A DNA stretch of 64,000 bases from Flavobacteriales bacterium (GCA_020635855.1 JACJYZ010000004.1:186001-250000), one strand, 5' to 3'. Counted from the stretch's first letter, positions 8,185 through 17,552 are shown. The notes: a model not told the origin generated them from the letters alone. Program-made: numbers and translations.

Positions 8185-8553
8185 TTAGCGGTACAGACTG
8201 TCCAGCAGGTGCACGTGGGTAGATTCGGTTAAGCAGATAAAAATGAGATACAGAATGAAGAGGACGTACGGCATGAGGATCACCATGCGAATGCTTTTCC
8301 GTTCATCACCCAGGTGCATGAACACCATCACAATGTAACCGGCCTTGACCACGGTAAGGCCGATGAAGATCAGCTTCACGGCTGTCCATGACAACCAGTG
8401 CATTTCCGCATAATAAACGCCCAGCAATACTTCAATGACAGTTACCAGCGTCAGGATGGCTGTCACTTTCCAGATCTTTTTCCGGATCTGTACACCCGCT
8501 TCTTCACTGTGATGTGCGTCCAGCGAGTATTCTATGATATCGTCTCTTTCCAT
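8185..8553 (-). CDS. Cytochrome c oxidase subunit IV family protein
   Basis: 122 residues with three membrane helices (VTAILTLVTVIEVLLGVYY, AVKLIFIGLTVVKAGYIVMVF, MVILMPYVLFILYLIFICL). The middle helix runs into FMHLGDERKS, the signature stretch of prokaryotic subunit IV/CtaF-like proteins. It follows the subunit III gene by 27 bases in the same direction. Subunit IV proteins stabilise the haem-copper oxidase core in the inner membrane. Confidence 0.9.
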   Translation of the reverse strand: MERDDIIEYSLDAHHSEEAGVQIRKKIWKVTAILTLVTVIEVLLGVYYAEMHWLSWTAVKLIFIGLTVVKAGYIVMVFMHLGDERKSIRMVILMPYVLFILYLIFICLTESTHVHLLDSLYR

Positions 8554-8580
8554 GTTGGATTCTGAATTAACGGTGATGGC

Positions 8581-9441
8581 TTACAGCAGGTAATAGAAGG
8601 TGAATACGAACACCCATACAAGGTCCACAAAGTGCCAGTACAGACCTGTCTTCTCCACCATTTCATAATGACCACGTTTGTGGTAGGTACCCATGGCCAC
8701 GCCAATCAGGATGATGATGTTGATGACCACACCGCTGAATACGTGGAAACCGTGGAAACCGGTTACAAAGAAGAAGAAGTCGGCATACTGGGGCAAACCG
8801 TATTCGTTCTCGGTCAGGTTGGCCCCATGAATCTCACGTCCGCTGGCAATCAAAGTTTGTGCTTCCGCACCGGTAACTTTGATGCGTTCGCCATCGGCAT
8901 CACGATAAGGAAGTGTTACTGCGTCTTTGGTTTCGTCGGCCCATTGAACCACTGTTCCGTTGGGAACATATACTTCTCCGAGTTGCACCGGACGTTCGAT
9001 TTTCAATGCACCATGCTCGCTGCCTTTGATGTAGTTGGCCCACTCCCATACCTGAGACCCCAGGAAGAAGAAACCTCCTACGACGGTCAGTGCCAGCCAT
9101 AGCGTTACTTTTTTCTTGTCCATGCGGTGACCGGCTTCTACCGCCAACACCATTGTCACGGAACTCACAATCAGGATGAAGGTCATCATCGCCACATACA
9201 ACAGAGGCAGGTGTGTGTGCCCTGCAAAAGGAAAGTGATAGAATACTTCTTCACTCTTCGGCCATACATCTCCGAAACGATGCCGCATGTAACCCAGGGC
9301 TGTTAACAGACCGCCGAAGGTCAATGCATCCGAGATGAGGAAGAACCACATCATCATTTTGCCATAGCTCATGCTGAATGGCGACCGGCCTCCGCCCCAT
9401 AATACTTTCGGGTCAATTGCTTGTGAAACTTCTCCTGACAT
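8581..9441 (-). CDS. Cytochrome c oxidase subunit III with periplasmic insertion
   Basis: 286 residues. Membrane helices and conserved motifs of subunit III are present (KMMMWFFLISDALTFGGLL, FFFVTGFHGFHVFSGVVIN, GLYWHFVDLVWVFVFTFYYLL). Between the GSQVWEWANYIK helix and the last three helices sits a hydrophilic insertion of roughly 75 residues (GSEHGALKIERP to ENEYGLPQYAD) absent from short subunit III proteins. The gene lies 17 bases downstream of a second subunit III-like gene, suggesting a caa3/aa3-type oxidase with two such subunits, a layout common in this phylum. The core subunits I and II must be elsewhere. Confidence 0.93.
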   Translation of the reverse strand: MSGEVSQAIDPKVLWGGGRSPFSMSYGKMMMWFFLISDALTFGGLLTALGYMRHRFGDVWPKSEEVFYHFPFAGHTHLPLLYVAMMTFILIVSSVTMVLAVEAGHRMDKKKVTLWLALTVVGGFFFLGSQVWEWANYIKGSEHGALKIERPVQLGEVYVPNGTVVQWADETKDAVTLPYRDADGERIKVTGAEAQTLIASGREIHGANLTENEYGLPQYADFFFFVTGFHGFHVFSGVVINIIILIGVAMGTYHKRGHYEMVEKTGLYWHFVDLVWVFVFTFYYLL

Positions 9442-9458
9442 AGGTTACTTTTTCGAGG

Positions 9459-10034
9459 TTAGCGCATGTAAAGTAAAAACAAAAATAAATAAATCCACAA
9501 ACCATCCAGAAAATGCCAAAAGATGGCTGTCAATTCCAAACCGAGCGTATGCCCGGCGTAATACGATTTTCTGCGTGCTTGCATCCAGGTCACCAGCAAT
9601 GCACCCAGGCCTCCCACAAGGTGCAACAGGTGCAAACCCATCAGCACATACAGAAAGGATGCAGAGGCGTCATTGCCTGAGAAAAAGACATTGTTCTTTA
9701 CCAATATCACCCAGGACTCCCATTGCAACCCGGCGAAGGCCAGGCCGAGAATCAGGGTGGCCACCACGTAAGTGACCGTGGCGGAGAAGTTGCTCTTTTT
9801 GGCTGCGGACAATGCCCGCGACATGGTAAGGCTGCTCAGGATCAGCGTGGCGGTGGAATACCACAACGTGGAAGGGAAAGCAAATGAGAACCAACCCGGT
9901 TTGTCACTCACCACCATCGCACTGGTGAGGCCTGCAAAAATCATCACCATGCTGACAATGGACAACCACAGCAACGCCTTCTTGGGGTGCAGCTTGTATG
10001 ATTGTTCCTGGTTTTCCATGCTAGTTGCGATCAT
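9459..10034 (-). CDS. Second cytochrome c oxidase subunit III-like protein
   Basis: 191 residues with five membrane helices, including ALLWLSIVSMVMIFAGLTSA, VTYVVATLILGLAFAGLQW, SASFLYVLMGLHLLHLVGGL and TAIFWHFLDGLWIYLFLFLLY. The last is the conserved C-terminal helix of the subunit III family (HFxDxxW). Its ATG overlaps the cyoE stop (ATGA); an internal ATG at 10019 is the alternative start. It is shorter than its neighbour and lacks the hydrophilic insertion. Confidence 0.9.
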   Translation of the reverse strand: MIATSMENQEQSYKLHPKKALLWLSIVSMVMIFAGLTSAMVVSDKPGWFSFAFPSTLWYSTATLILSSLTMSRALSAAKKSNFSATVTYVVATLILGLAFAGLQWESWVILVKNNVFFSGNDASASFLYVLMGLHLLHLVGGLGALLVTWMQARRKSYYAGHTLGLELTAIFWHFLDGLWIYLFLFLLYMR

Positions 10035-10942
10035 ATTTTATCAAGGATAAGGGCGATCTGCACCACGGGCAGGTAAAGGAATGATCCGAACATCAGTTGC
10101 GTTGCAGCCTTGTCCATACCGGTGATATGCAAACGAACCGCCTGCATTACAAACAACACGCCGGTCAGCCCCACTATAACCGCAGATATTTGTCCGGTCA
10201 CACCGAACATGTAAGGCAACAGGCTGATAGGCAACAGACCGATGGTATACACCATGATCTGAAAGGAGCTTTGCTTGCTTCTGCCGGCCAGTGAAGGCAG
10301 CAACATGAAACCTGCTTTGCGGTAATCGTCATCAAGCACCCAGGCGATTGCCCAGAAATGCGGGAACTGCCAGATAAACTGGATACCGAACAACAACCAG
10401 GCACCCAGGCCGAGATGACCGGTTGCTGCAATCCAGCCTAATAGCGGTGGAATGGCACCCGGAAACGCACCCACAAACACTGCGAGGGGCGAACGGCTTT
10501 TCATGGGGGTATAGGCCAACGTATACAGTGCAAGGGCCACGGCACCCAATGCACCACACAGCGCGCCAATCCATATCCACAAGATACCGACACCGATCAA
10601 TGCCATCGCAGATGCCAGCATCAGGCCTTCCCACACCATCATCCGGTTTTGTGGCAACGGACGGTTTGAAGTCCGGGTCATGAGGGCATCCGAGCGACGC
10701 TCCATCACCTGGTTAAATCCATTGGATGCACCCGTCACCAGGAAACCACCCACCAACAGGAGCACCAGGCGAACCGGGTCAATGTCTTCCGACGCCAACA
10801 GGAAACCCGCCGCCGCAGAAAACACCACCGTCAGCGACAGCCTGATCTTCATGAACTGGAGATAGTCCTTCATTCTTTCCGCCCAGGGCCTCGCCACCGT
10901 GGGGGAAACAGAACCCAATGCCAGGGTGGTATTATCCTTCAT
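10031..10942 (-). CDS. cyoE: Protoheme IX farnesyltransferase (heme O synthase)
   Basis: 303 residues of a polytopic UbiA-family prenyltransferase. Both Asp-rich sites are recognisable: the first in GASNGFNQVMERRSDALMTR and the second around WVLDDDYRKAGFMLLP. It farnesylates protoheme IX to haem O, the step before haem A for cytochrome oxidase, which fits its place at the head of the oxidase cluster. A likely promoter (TTTG, 20 bases, TAAAATTG) lies just upstream. The haem A synthase is not in this cluster. Confidence 0.94.
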   Translation of the reverse strand: MKDNTTLALGSVSPTVARPWAERMKDYLQFMKIRLSLTVVFSAAAGFLLASEDIDPVRLVLLLVGGFLVTGASNGFNQVMERRSDALMTRTSNRPLPQNRMMVWEGLMLASAMALIGVGILWIWIGALCGALGAVALALYTLAYTPMKSRSPLAVFVGAFPGAIPPLLGWIAATGHLGLGAWLLFGIQFIWQFPHFWAIAWVLDDDYRKAGFMLLPSLAGRSKQSSFQIMVYTIGLLPISLLPYMFGVTGQISAVIVGLTGVLFVMQAVRLHITGMDKAATQLMFGSFLYLPVVQIALILDKI

Positions 10943-10973
10943 TTGTGCGTGATTGGTGCATTGAAATGCGGCG

Positions 10974-11005
10974 CAATTTTACCAAATATTTGGGGGATGG
11001 ACAAA
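10974..11005 (-). promoter_or_regulatory. Putative promoter of the cyoE-cox operon
   Basis: Minus-strand TTTG (11002-11005), 20 bases, TAAAATTG (10974-10981; one mismatch to TAnnTTTG). It lies 32 bases before the cyoE start and about 50 bases after the preceding gene. Confidence 0.45.
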
Positions 11006-11053
11006 CATCTGACGCATATTTGGATCAAGCCGGAAAAGGGAAAGGCAAGAGGG

Positions 11054-12661
11054 CTAAAAATCCAGATAGCGGGAAGGCCACCATGAAGACAGGCCCACCT
11101 GCACAAAAAACATTTGCTCGGATTGCGCCGGCTGGCGGACCGACCGAAAATAAAATCTTCCGAAAATGTTCAGTCCGGAAACCGGATTGAGAACACGTCT
11201 GCAGGTACTTTCCACCGCAAACAAGGTGGTTCGGATACCTTGCCCCACATGATTTCCATACGTGTCGGGATAGGGCAAGAAGATGTTCCGCCCGAAATTC
11301 GTGCCTGTAGAATCGTCCCCGTACAGGGCAAAGGACACGCCTCCTGCAAACGACCATTGTTTCTTGTCATACCTGACCCGGGTCAGTCCTTCCACAAAAT
11401 TCGCCCGAAGGGGATGTGCCAACGCTTCGTTGAAATGAGCATAGTTCTGAAGCGGGTGATCGGTGATGTTTTGTTGCGGGGTCACATGTGTGTATGTGTA
11501 CGGTCTGACATAGTTCCCTTCCAGCCGGATCGACATGTTTTCTTTCCCGAAGACATCGGCCTGTTTCCATCCGGCCTGCACACCTTGTTTGTTGCTTGAC
11601 CAACCGTTCCAGGCACGAACCTTCACCAGGTAAAATTCATCCAGGCAGAGTTGACCATACAGGTATGATTTCTTTCCGGTGTACACCCGCAGGTTAAGAC
11701 CCATCAATGCATTGTCCGGCGATCCCAGTGAAAACTCAACAGGCCGGTAGAAGATCACGGGATTGAGGTAGTTGATATCAAATCCCCGGGGCCCGTACAT
11801 GTCATCATTTTGCCATACAATTGCTTCGAAAACACCCACGTCTACACCCGAACAAAGCCGCCAGTCGAGATAATGTATGGCGGTGAACTTTCCGCGGAAC
11901 AGGTCCCTATCTCCATTGCTACCCTGTATATCTTCCAACCTTGCGAAAAGGTTTGTATATGTCAGGTGCCACACATGGGTCTCCAGCCTGACAAAAGGGT
12001 AAGGACTGGCATTGTACGACAGCAACAGGGAACGGTAGCCATCCCCGATGAAGTGCTTGCCTTTACCTGCTTCCAATCTGAAAATGTCCGAAGGTTGCCA
12101 GCTGAACCTGAGGTTGGTGGTGCCAAACCCTATCCATTTCCGGTCCAGGGAATCTGCATAACCCAATCCCGGATAAACCTGAAAAAGCCTTCTGAAATCT
12201 TCCAGGTAACCGGGCAGTGCCGCCTCTCCCTTCACTCCTTCCCATTCAATGCCCCAATGTGCACTGCCTGTACGTAAACGAAAACCCGCCACCCATTCCG
12301 GACCATGCTCGGCCGGAAGTGGTGCATCCAGTTGAAAAACGGGATCCAGCCTCACCCTGAAGTTCCCCTGGTTCCATGAGAATAAACTTCCCGGTTTCCA
12401 GGGCAGTTGTGCTCGCACACCGTTTTCAGACAAGGTATCTCCGGCTTTTTCCAGTTCGGACAGGTTGGACCGAACGGGTTGAAAACTGATCTGTGACCGG
12501 TTGGAACGACTGTCCCACAGCGTCTCCCTACCGATTCCCCAGGGGCCCTCCTTCATTATGGATACTGGTTGCCCGAAAGTCAAGTCAACCAACAACAACT
12601 GCAGGCCAATGCATATAAGCAGAAAAGAAAAAACAGGAAATGGCAAACGCCGGATACCCAT
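11054..12661 (-). CDS. RemB/Wzi-like outer-membrane beta-barrel protein (copy 2)
   Basis: 535 residues with an N-terminal signal (FPVFSFLLICIGLQLLLVDLTFGQ). The body is rich in alternating aromatic/polar strands, as in an outer-membrane barrel, and ends in an aromatic (RYLDF). It is clearly paralogous to the gene at 13849-15531: both carry GKGKHFIGDGYRSLLLS, YTNLFA, GFDINYLNPVIF and RPVEFSLGSPDNA (or close variants). This family is annotated as capsule-assembly Wzi-like or gliding-motility RemB; the choice between these is inference. The start codon overlaps the stop of the wecA-like gene by one base (TGATG), so the two are coupled. Confidence 0.82.
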   Translation of the reverse strand: MGIRRLPFPVFSFLLICIGLQLLLVDLTFGQPVSIMKEGPWGIGRETLWDSRSNRSQISFQPVRSNLSELEKAGDTLSENGVRAQLPWKPGSLFSWNQGNFRVRLDPVFQLDAPLPAEHGPEWVAGFRLRTGSAHWGIEWEGVKGEAALPGYLEDFRRLFQVYPGLGYADSLDRKWIGFGTTNLRFSWQPSDIFRLEAGKGKHFIGDGYRSLLLSYNASPYPFVRLETHVWHLTYTNLFARLEDIQGSNGDRDLFRGKFTAIHYLDWRLCSGVDVGVFEAIVWQNDDMYGPRGFDINYLNPVIFYRPVEFSLGSPDNALMGLNLRVYTGKKSYLYGQLCLDEFYLVKVRAWNGWSSNKQGVQAGWKQADVFGKENMSIRLEGNYVRPYTYTHVTPQQNITDHPLQNYAHFNEALAHPLRANFVEGLTRVRYDKKQWSFAGGVSFALYGDDSTGTNFGRNIFLPYPDTYGNHVGQGIRTTLFAVESTCRRVLNPVSGLNIFGRFYFRSVRQPAQSEQMFFVQVGLSSWWPSRYLDF

Positions 12662-13758
12662 CAGGAAGCCTGGGGTTTGGGAAACTTAACAGAGCGCTTT
12701 CTCAGGAGAAGCGGCACAAAAACCAATGCTGCCGCAACAACCGCCAACAGAATCAGCGCCACACTGGGATCCAGGCCAGCCATAAAAATGGCAACAAAGA
12801 TCAGGCATACGTTCACAATGTAGATAAGCAGCGTGGTCTGACGTTGGGTCAGACCCGTATCAATCAACCTGTGATGGATGTGGTTCTTGTCGGCCGCGAA
12901 CGGTGAATTTCCGTTGATGGCCCGGTAGATGAAAATCCGCAGGGTGTCAAACAAAGGATACATCAGCACTGCAATCACGAATACAGGTTTCGAGATCATG
13001 GCAAAGCTGGTCTGCAATGTACTTGTGTCATATTCAATCAGCTTGATGGCCAGGATGGAAACAATCAGGCCGATGGTCAGTGAACCCGAATCACCCATGA
13101 AGATCTTGGCCGGGTAGAAATTGAAGATAAGGAATCCCAGCAGCGCACCTCCCAGTGAAAAAGAAAGTGCGGTCAATACCTGGTCGCCTACAAGGAAAAA
13201 CCAGATGCCGAATGAGAGGCAAACGATGAAACCTACCCCGGCTGCCAAGCCGTCTACGCCGTCAATCAGATTGAAGGCATTCACAATGACAATGTACGTG
13301 AACAATGATAGGATGATGCTTGCCCAGTCCGGCAGTTCGTACACGCCAAATAAGCCATACATACTGGTCAGTCGCACGTTGGCCATCAGCACCAATACCA
13401 AACCCACAATGATGTGGGCGATCAGTTTCTTCATAGGTGCGGTTCCGATGATGTCATCCTTGATACCGATGAAGAACAGCAGGATAATGGTGGCTACTAT
13501 GTACTTCAGGTCGTTGGTGGATTCCAGCAGTTCTTTATAGGTGTCTATTTTTCCGGCAGGGAACCACAACGCAAATGCAAAAAGGGCGGCTGCGAATATG
13601 ATGATGCCTCCAATGGTGGGGATGCGGCTCTTGTGCAACTTTCGCTCGTCATTGGGTTCATCAACGAGGTTCTTCATTTTAGCCACAGTGATCAGCGGAG
13701 GGGTGGCAAACAGTACGACAATAAAGGAGGTTACAAAACTAAAGATGACAGTATCCAT
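12661..13758 (-). CDS. Polyprenyl-phosphate sugar-1-phosphate transferase (WecA/TagO/MraY superfamily)
   Basis: 365 residues, about eleven membrane helices. The catalytic motifs are visible: DD in FIGIKDDIIG, NAFNLIDGVDGLAAG, and GDSGSLTIG after FNFYPAKIF, and HIHHRLIDTGL in the last cytoplasmic loop. The pattern fits WecA/TagO-type UDP-sugar:undecaprenyl-phosphate transferases rather than MraY, which is encoded with cell-wall genes. It would start a lipid-linked O-antigen or exopolysaccharide unit. It lies between two RemB/Wzi-like genes and downstream of GDP-fucose genes. A separate TACTTTTG promoter element precedes it. Confidence 0.9.
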   Translation of the reverse strand: MDTVIFSFVTSFIVVLFATPPLITVAKMKNLVDEPNDERKLHKSRIPTIGGIIIFAAALFAFALWFPAGKIDTYKELLESTNDLKYIVATIILLFFIGIKDDIIGTAPMKKLIAHIIVGLVLVLMANVRLTSMYGLFGVYELPDWASIILSLFTYIVIVNAFNLIDGVDGLAAGVGFIVCLSFGIWFFLVGDQVLTALSFSLGGALLGFLIFNFYPAKIFMGDSGSLTIGLIVSILAIKLIEYDTSTLQTSFAMISKPVFVIAVLMYPLFDTLRIFIYRAINGNSPFAADKNHIHHRLIDTGLTQRQTTLLIYIVNVCLIFVAIFMAGLDPSVALILLAVVAAALVFVPLLLRKRSVKFPKPQAS

Positions 13759-13783
13759 CGGACGCTTGATTCTGGAGGCGATG

Positions 13784-13791
13784 CAAAAGTA
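13784..13791 (-). promoter_or_regulatory. Putative -7 element for the wecA-like gene
   Basis: Minus-strand TACTTTTG, matching TAnnTTTG, 25 bases before the ATG at 13758 in a 90-base gap. No clear -33 box. Confidence 0.45.
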
Positions 13792-13848
13792 GGCAAATTT
13801 ACTAGGCCGTCTTAATACGAAAATGAACCTGGCAATGTTTCGGCCGGA

Positions 13849-15531
13849 TCAAAAATCATCATAAAAATTATCCAGATCTGTATGCAAACCAAAGATAAAC
13901 AGAGACGCTGACCGCGTTTCCGTATCGTTTTTCAAATTTCTTGAGAACCATCCCACGAATACATTCAGGTTGGTGGTCGGATTCACCAGGTAAGAAAGTG
14001 TCAGCCGGAGGTTGTTCACACGTGTCCGTTCTCCCTGCAACAGGGTGTTCCCGAAAGATAGCAACCCCCGTTGGGCATCGAAGTCAGACTTGAAGATATC
14101 ATGCCCGTAGTGTTGCGCCGATGTGCTGTCTGCACCATATACCGATGTAACAAACCGGCATTCCACACCCAAGTCGTGCCATCGGTAATTGGCAATTACA
14201 AGCTGCTCGCGAAAGTTGGCTCCGAGCGGATGGGCCAGGGGTTCGCCGAAATGGGTGTAACTCTGCTGAGGGGTTTTATGTCCATAAGTATACGGCCTGA
14301 CCTGGTTCCATTCTCCCTGGAGGTGCAGGTTTCTGACACCCAGCAAATGATAGGCATGAAAGCCCAACTGATACCCTTGTTTGTTTTGAATAAATCCGCT
14401 TGTGGAACCACCGCTCTGCAGATCCTTTTTGCGGCTGATATTTAGGTCATCAATCACACCCTGACCGTACAGCACCCAACCTTTGGCAACTTTGTATTTA
14501 AGGTTCAGTCCGAGGATCGCGTTATCCGGTGACCCAAGGGAAAACTCCACGGGCCGGAAGAAGATGATCGGATTCAGGTAATTGATGTCGAAACCCCTGT
14601 TCCACGTTGAGTCTGATGCTTGCCAAAGGATGCCTTCGAAAAAGCCCAGCTGCAACCGTTGGCATACATTCCAACTCAGGTAATGAAAGCTACTGAATTT
14701 CTTCCTGTATCCGCCCTCATAGGAATGGGGTGCAAATGTTCCGTTCTGGTCATCAATATTCTGGAAAGATGCAAACAGGTTGGTGTATTGAATCTTCCAT
14801 ATCTGGGTGGTTATCCTGAGGTAGGGGTAGTTGAAGGCTGCGTCGGATAAAAGCAGCGACCGGTATCCGTCACCTATGAAGTGTTTCCCGTGGCCAAACT
14901 GCAGATTGAAGTACTTGCCGGCATCAAGTGAAACATATCCTGAGGCCATGGCATAATCAAAGCCGGTTCCTTTGAAATCTTTCACCGCACCATGTCCGGG
15001 AACCACCCCGGCGGATTTTATGTATTCATCCAGGTAGTCGGGTACCCTGGCCTGATTTTCCCGGAAATCAGAATAAAAGGTAACTCGATTGCCAATGCGC
15101 CCATGAACTGCAAACCCACGGGTATTGAAATACACCACTGAATCGGTTTCTCTTTGCCTTCCGCCGTGGAAATCCATCAACGGATCTATGGTCAGCTGAA
15201 AGTCTGTTGTGTCAACCTTGATCAGGCTTTCATAGCGTATTTTCCGCATGAAACCACCAACGTCACCGGCTTGTTTGGTCCGGTATGAAATGGCATCGGC
15301 TGCCACCGAATCTACATTCACAGCCTTATTCAGGAATGTCTGGACGTAGGGATGGAAACCGGTATGGAAATCGGTGGAAGGATCTTGCAGAACAGGTTCC
15401 AGCACCAGGTTATTCGACCTGCCGAGGTAATTAAACCGTTGCTGGGCCACCGACATCCCGGTTGCCATGCACGTCAGCACTGCAAGTGCTGTTAATGTAT
15501 TTACGCATCTACGGAAGCGCGACTTCCCCAT
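13849..15531 (-). CDS. RemB/Wzi-like outer-membrane beta-barrel protein (copy 1)
   Basis: 560 residues. A signal peptide (LTALAVLTCMATGMSVAQ) is followed by a long aromatic strand-rich region. The central block GHGKHFIGDGYRSLLLSDAAFNYPY, here split as GHGKHFIGDGYRSLLLSD and AAFNYPYLR, with IWKIQYTNLFASFQNI and FDINYLNPIIFFRPVEFSLG, is shared with the paralogue downstream. Members are called gliding-motility RemB or Wzi-type capsule proteins; Wzi anchors capsule at the outer membrane. Its start overlaps the end of the fucose-synthase gene by 23 bases, so it is expressed with GDP-fucose synthesis. Whether it serves motility or polysaccharide attachment cannot be decided here. Confidence 0.83.
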   Translation of the reverse strand: MGKSRFRRCVNTLTALAVLTCMATGMSVAQQRFNYLGRSNNLVLEPVLQDPSTDFHTGFHPYVQTFLNKAVNVDSVAADAISYRTKQAGDVGGFMRKIRYESLIKVDTTDFQLTIDPLMDFHGGRQRETDSVVYFNTRGFAVHGRIGNRVTFYSDFRENQARVPDYLDEYIKSAGVVPGHGAVKDFKGTGFDYAMASGYVSLDAGKYFNLQFGHGKHFIGDGYRSLLLSDAAFNYPYLRITTQIWKIQYTNLFASFQNIDDQNGTFAPHSYEGGYRKKFSSFHYLSWNVCQRLQLGFFEGILWQASDSTWNRGFDINYLNPIIFFRPVEFSLGSPDNAILGLNLKYKVAKGWVLYGQGVIDDLNISRKKDLQSGGSTSGFIQNKQGYQLGFHAYHLLGVRNLHLQGEWNQVRPYTYGHKTPQQSYTHFGEPLAHPLGANFREQLVIANYRWHDLGVECRFVTSVYGADSTSAQHYGHDIFKSDFDAQRGLLSFGNTLLQGERTRVNNLRLTLSYLVNPTTNLNVFVGWFSRNLKNDTETRSASLFIFGLHTDLDNFYDDF

Positions 15532-16447
15532 TGCTGATCAGTTGGTAAACACTTTTGATACCCTCCTCCAGAGGTATGCGATGTTTCCATCCAAGCTTAT
15601 GCGCTTTTGACACATCCATCAATTTTCTCGGCGTGCCGTCGGGTTTGGATGTATCGAAAATCAATTCTCCTTTAAAACCAACGATATCCTTGATCATAAG
15701 CGCCAGGTCTTTGATCGAGACATCTTCACCGGTGCCAACGTTCACGAATCCGGCTTCATCAAAGCGATCCATCAGGAACAGGCATGCTTCGGCCAGGTCA
15801 TCCACATGAAGGAATTCACGTTTGGGGGTACCGCTTCCCCACACCGTCACCTGTTTCTTACCATTGATCTTGGCTTCATGAAACTTGCGCAGCAACGCCG
15901 GCATCACGTGTGAATTCTGCAGGTCGTAGTTGTCGTTCGGACCATACAGGTTGGTGGGCATGGCACTGATGAAGTGCGAACCGTATTGTTTGCGATACGC
16001 GTCACACATCTTCAGTCCTGCAATCTTAGCGATGGCATAGGCCTCGTTGGTGTATTCCAGCGGGCCTGTCAACAACGCGTCTTCGGGAATGGGCTGTGGT
16101 GCCATTTTGGGATAGATGCAGGAAGAACCCAGAAACAATAGTTTCTTTACCTGATTGCGGTGGCTTTCGTGTATCACGTTTGCCTCGATCATCAGGTTAT
16201 CATAAATAAAATCGGCGCTATACGTATCGTTGGCATGGATGCCTCCTACTTTGGCAGCAGCCAGGAAGACGTATTCAATGGACTCCGACGCGAAGAAATC
16301 AGCTACCGCCTGTTGGTTGCGAAGATCGACCTCGGAAGACGTTTTCAGTACCAGGTTTTCATACCCTTCGGCTTTCAACTTTCTAACGATGGCCGAGCCC
16401 ACCATTCCACGATGGCCGGCAACAAATATGCGGCCGTCCTTATTCAT
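15509..16447 (-). CDS. fcl: GDP-L-fucose synthase
   Basis: 312 residues of an extended short-chain dehydrogenase. The NADP-binding GHRGMVGSAIVRKL is at the N-terminus, FLAAAKVGGIHAN and LFLGSSCIYPK are family signatures, and the catalytic YAIAK is in NEAYAIAKIAGLKMC. It converts GDP-4-keto-6-deoxymannose to GDP-L-fucose by epimerisation and reduction. It overlaps gmd by eight bases, so the two enzymes of the GDP-fucose route are made together. Confidence 0.96.
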   Translation of the reverse strand: MNKDGRIFVAGHRGMVGSAIVRKLKAEGYENLVLKTSSEVDLRNQQAVADFFASESIEYVFLAAAKVGGIHANDTYSADFIYDNLMIEANVIHESHRNQVKKLLFLGSSCIYPKMAPQPIPEDALLTGPLEYTNEAYAIAKIAGLKMCDAYRKQYGSHFISAMPTNLYGPNDNYDLQNSHVMPALLRKFHEAKINGKKQVTVWGSGTPKREFLHVDDLAEACLFLMDRFDEAGFVNVGTGEDVSIKDLALMIKDIVGFKGELIFDTSKPDGTPRKLMDVSKAHKLGWKHRIPLEEGIKSVYQLISNGEVALP

Positions 16448-17528
16448 AGTAATTCATCACCTTGTGTCCACCGTCCATCAGGTACTTGTCGCGCTTGAAC
16501 AGCTCCACATCAGCTGTCACCATTTCCTTTACCAGGTCCTGGAACAGGATTTTGGGTGTCCAGCCCAGTTCTGCTTTGGCTTTGCTGGCATCTCCCAACA
16601 AAAATTCCACTTCCGTTGGCCGGAAATACCTGGGATCCACGGAAACCAGTTCCTTACCGGTTTTCTTATCTATTCCCTTTTCATCCACACCTTTGCCTTC
16701 CCAGGCAATTTCAATGCCGACTTCCCTGAACGCAAGCTCGGTGAACTCACGAACCGAGTGTACTTCACCTGTGGCCAGTACATAGTCTTCGGGTTTATCG
16801 GCCTGTAACATCAGGTACATGCCCTCGACGTAGTCGCGTGCATGGCCCCAGTCACGCTGCGAGTCAAGGTTTCCAAGGTACATCTTATCCTGAAGTCCCA
16901 GGGAGATCTTGGCCACCGCACGGGTGATCTTGCGGGTCACAAAAGTTTCTCCGCGGATCGGACTTTCGTGGTTAAAGAGGATTCCGTTGCACGCATACAT
17001 ACCATATGCCTCGCGGTAGTTTTTGGTGATCCAGAATGCATACATTTTGGATACCGCATACGGACTGCGAGGGTAAAACGGAGTGGTTTCCTTCTGGGGT
17101 GTTTCCTGCACCTTTCCGTAAAGTTCCGAGGTGGATGCCTGGTAGAACCGCACTTTGTTTTCAAGTCCTAGAATACGGATGGCCTCAAGCATACGAAGTG
17201 TACCCAACGCGTCGGCGTTGGCCGTGTATTCGGGTGTTTCGAAAGAAACCTTCACGTGCGACTGCGCAGCCAGGTTGTAAATTTCATCAGGTTGTACTTC
17301 CTGGATGATACGAATGAGGTTGGTGGAATCGGTCATGTCTCCGTAGTGAAGGAAGAAATCCACCTTCCCGTCATGCGTATCCTTGTAGAGGTGATCCACC
17401 CGCTCCGTGTTGAACAATGAACTGCGGCGTTTGATGCCGTGTACTTCGTAACCCTTCTTCAGGAGCAATGCCGCCAGGTATGCCCCGTCTTGTCCTGTAA
17501 CGCCTGTAATGATCGCTTTTTTTCGCAT
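16440..17528 (-). CDS. gmd: GDP-mannose 4,6-dehydratase
   Basis: 362 residues. TGVTGQDGAYLAALLL is the nucleotide-binding start, followed by GIKRRSSLFNTERVDHLY, the family sequence LAAQSHVKVSFETPEYTANA and the catalytic YAVSK in YPRSPYAVSKMYAFW. It makes GDP-4-keto-6-deoxy-D-mannose from GDP-mannose, the substrate of the next gene product. It is 24 bases downstream of cysQ on the same strand, linking sugar-nucleotide synthesis to sulfate metabolism in one probable operon. Confidence 0.97.
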   Translation of the reverse strand: MRKKAIITGVTGQDGAYLAALLLKKGYEVHGIKRRSSLFNTERVDHLYKDTHDGKVDFFLHYGDMTDSTNLIRIIQEVQPDEIYNLAAQSHVKVSFETPEYTANADALGTLRMLEAIRILGLENKVRFYQASTSELYGKVQETPQKETTPFYPRSPYAVSKMYAFWITKNYREAYGMYACNGILFNHESPIRGETFVTRKITRAVAKISLGLQDKMYLGNLDSQRDWGHARDYVEGMYLMLQADKPEDYVLATGEVHSVREFTELAFREVGIEIAWEGKGVDEKGIDKKTGKELVSVDPRYFRPTEVEFLLGDASKAKAELGWTPKILFQDLVKEMVTADVELFKRDKYLMDGGHKVMNYYE

Positions 17529-17552
17529 GTCGATTAAATTTTCCGTGCAAAT

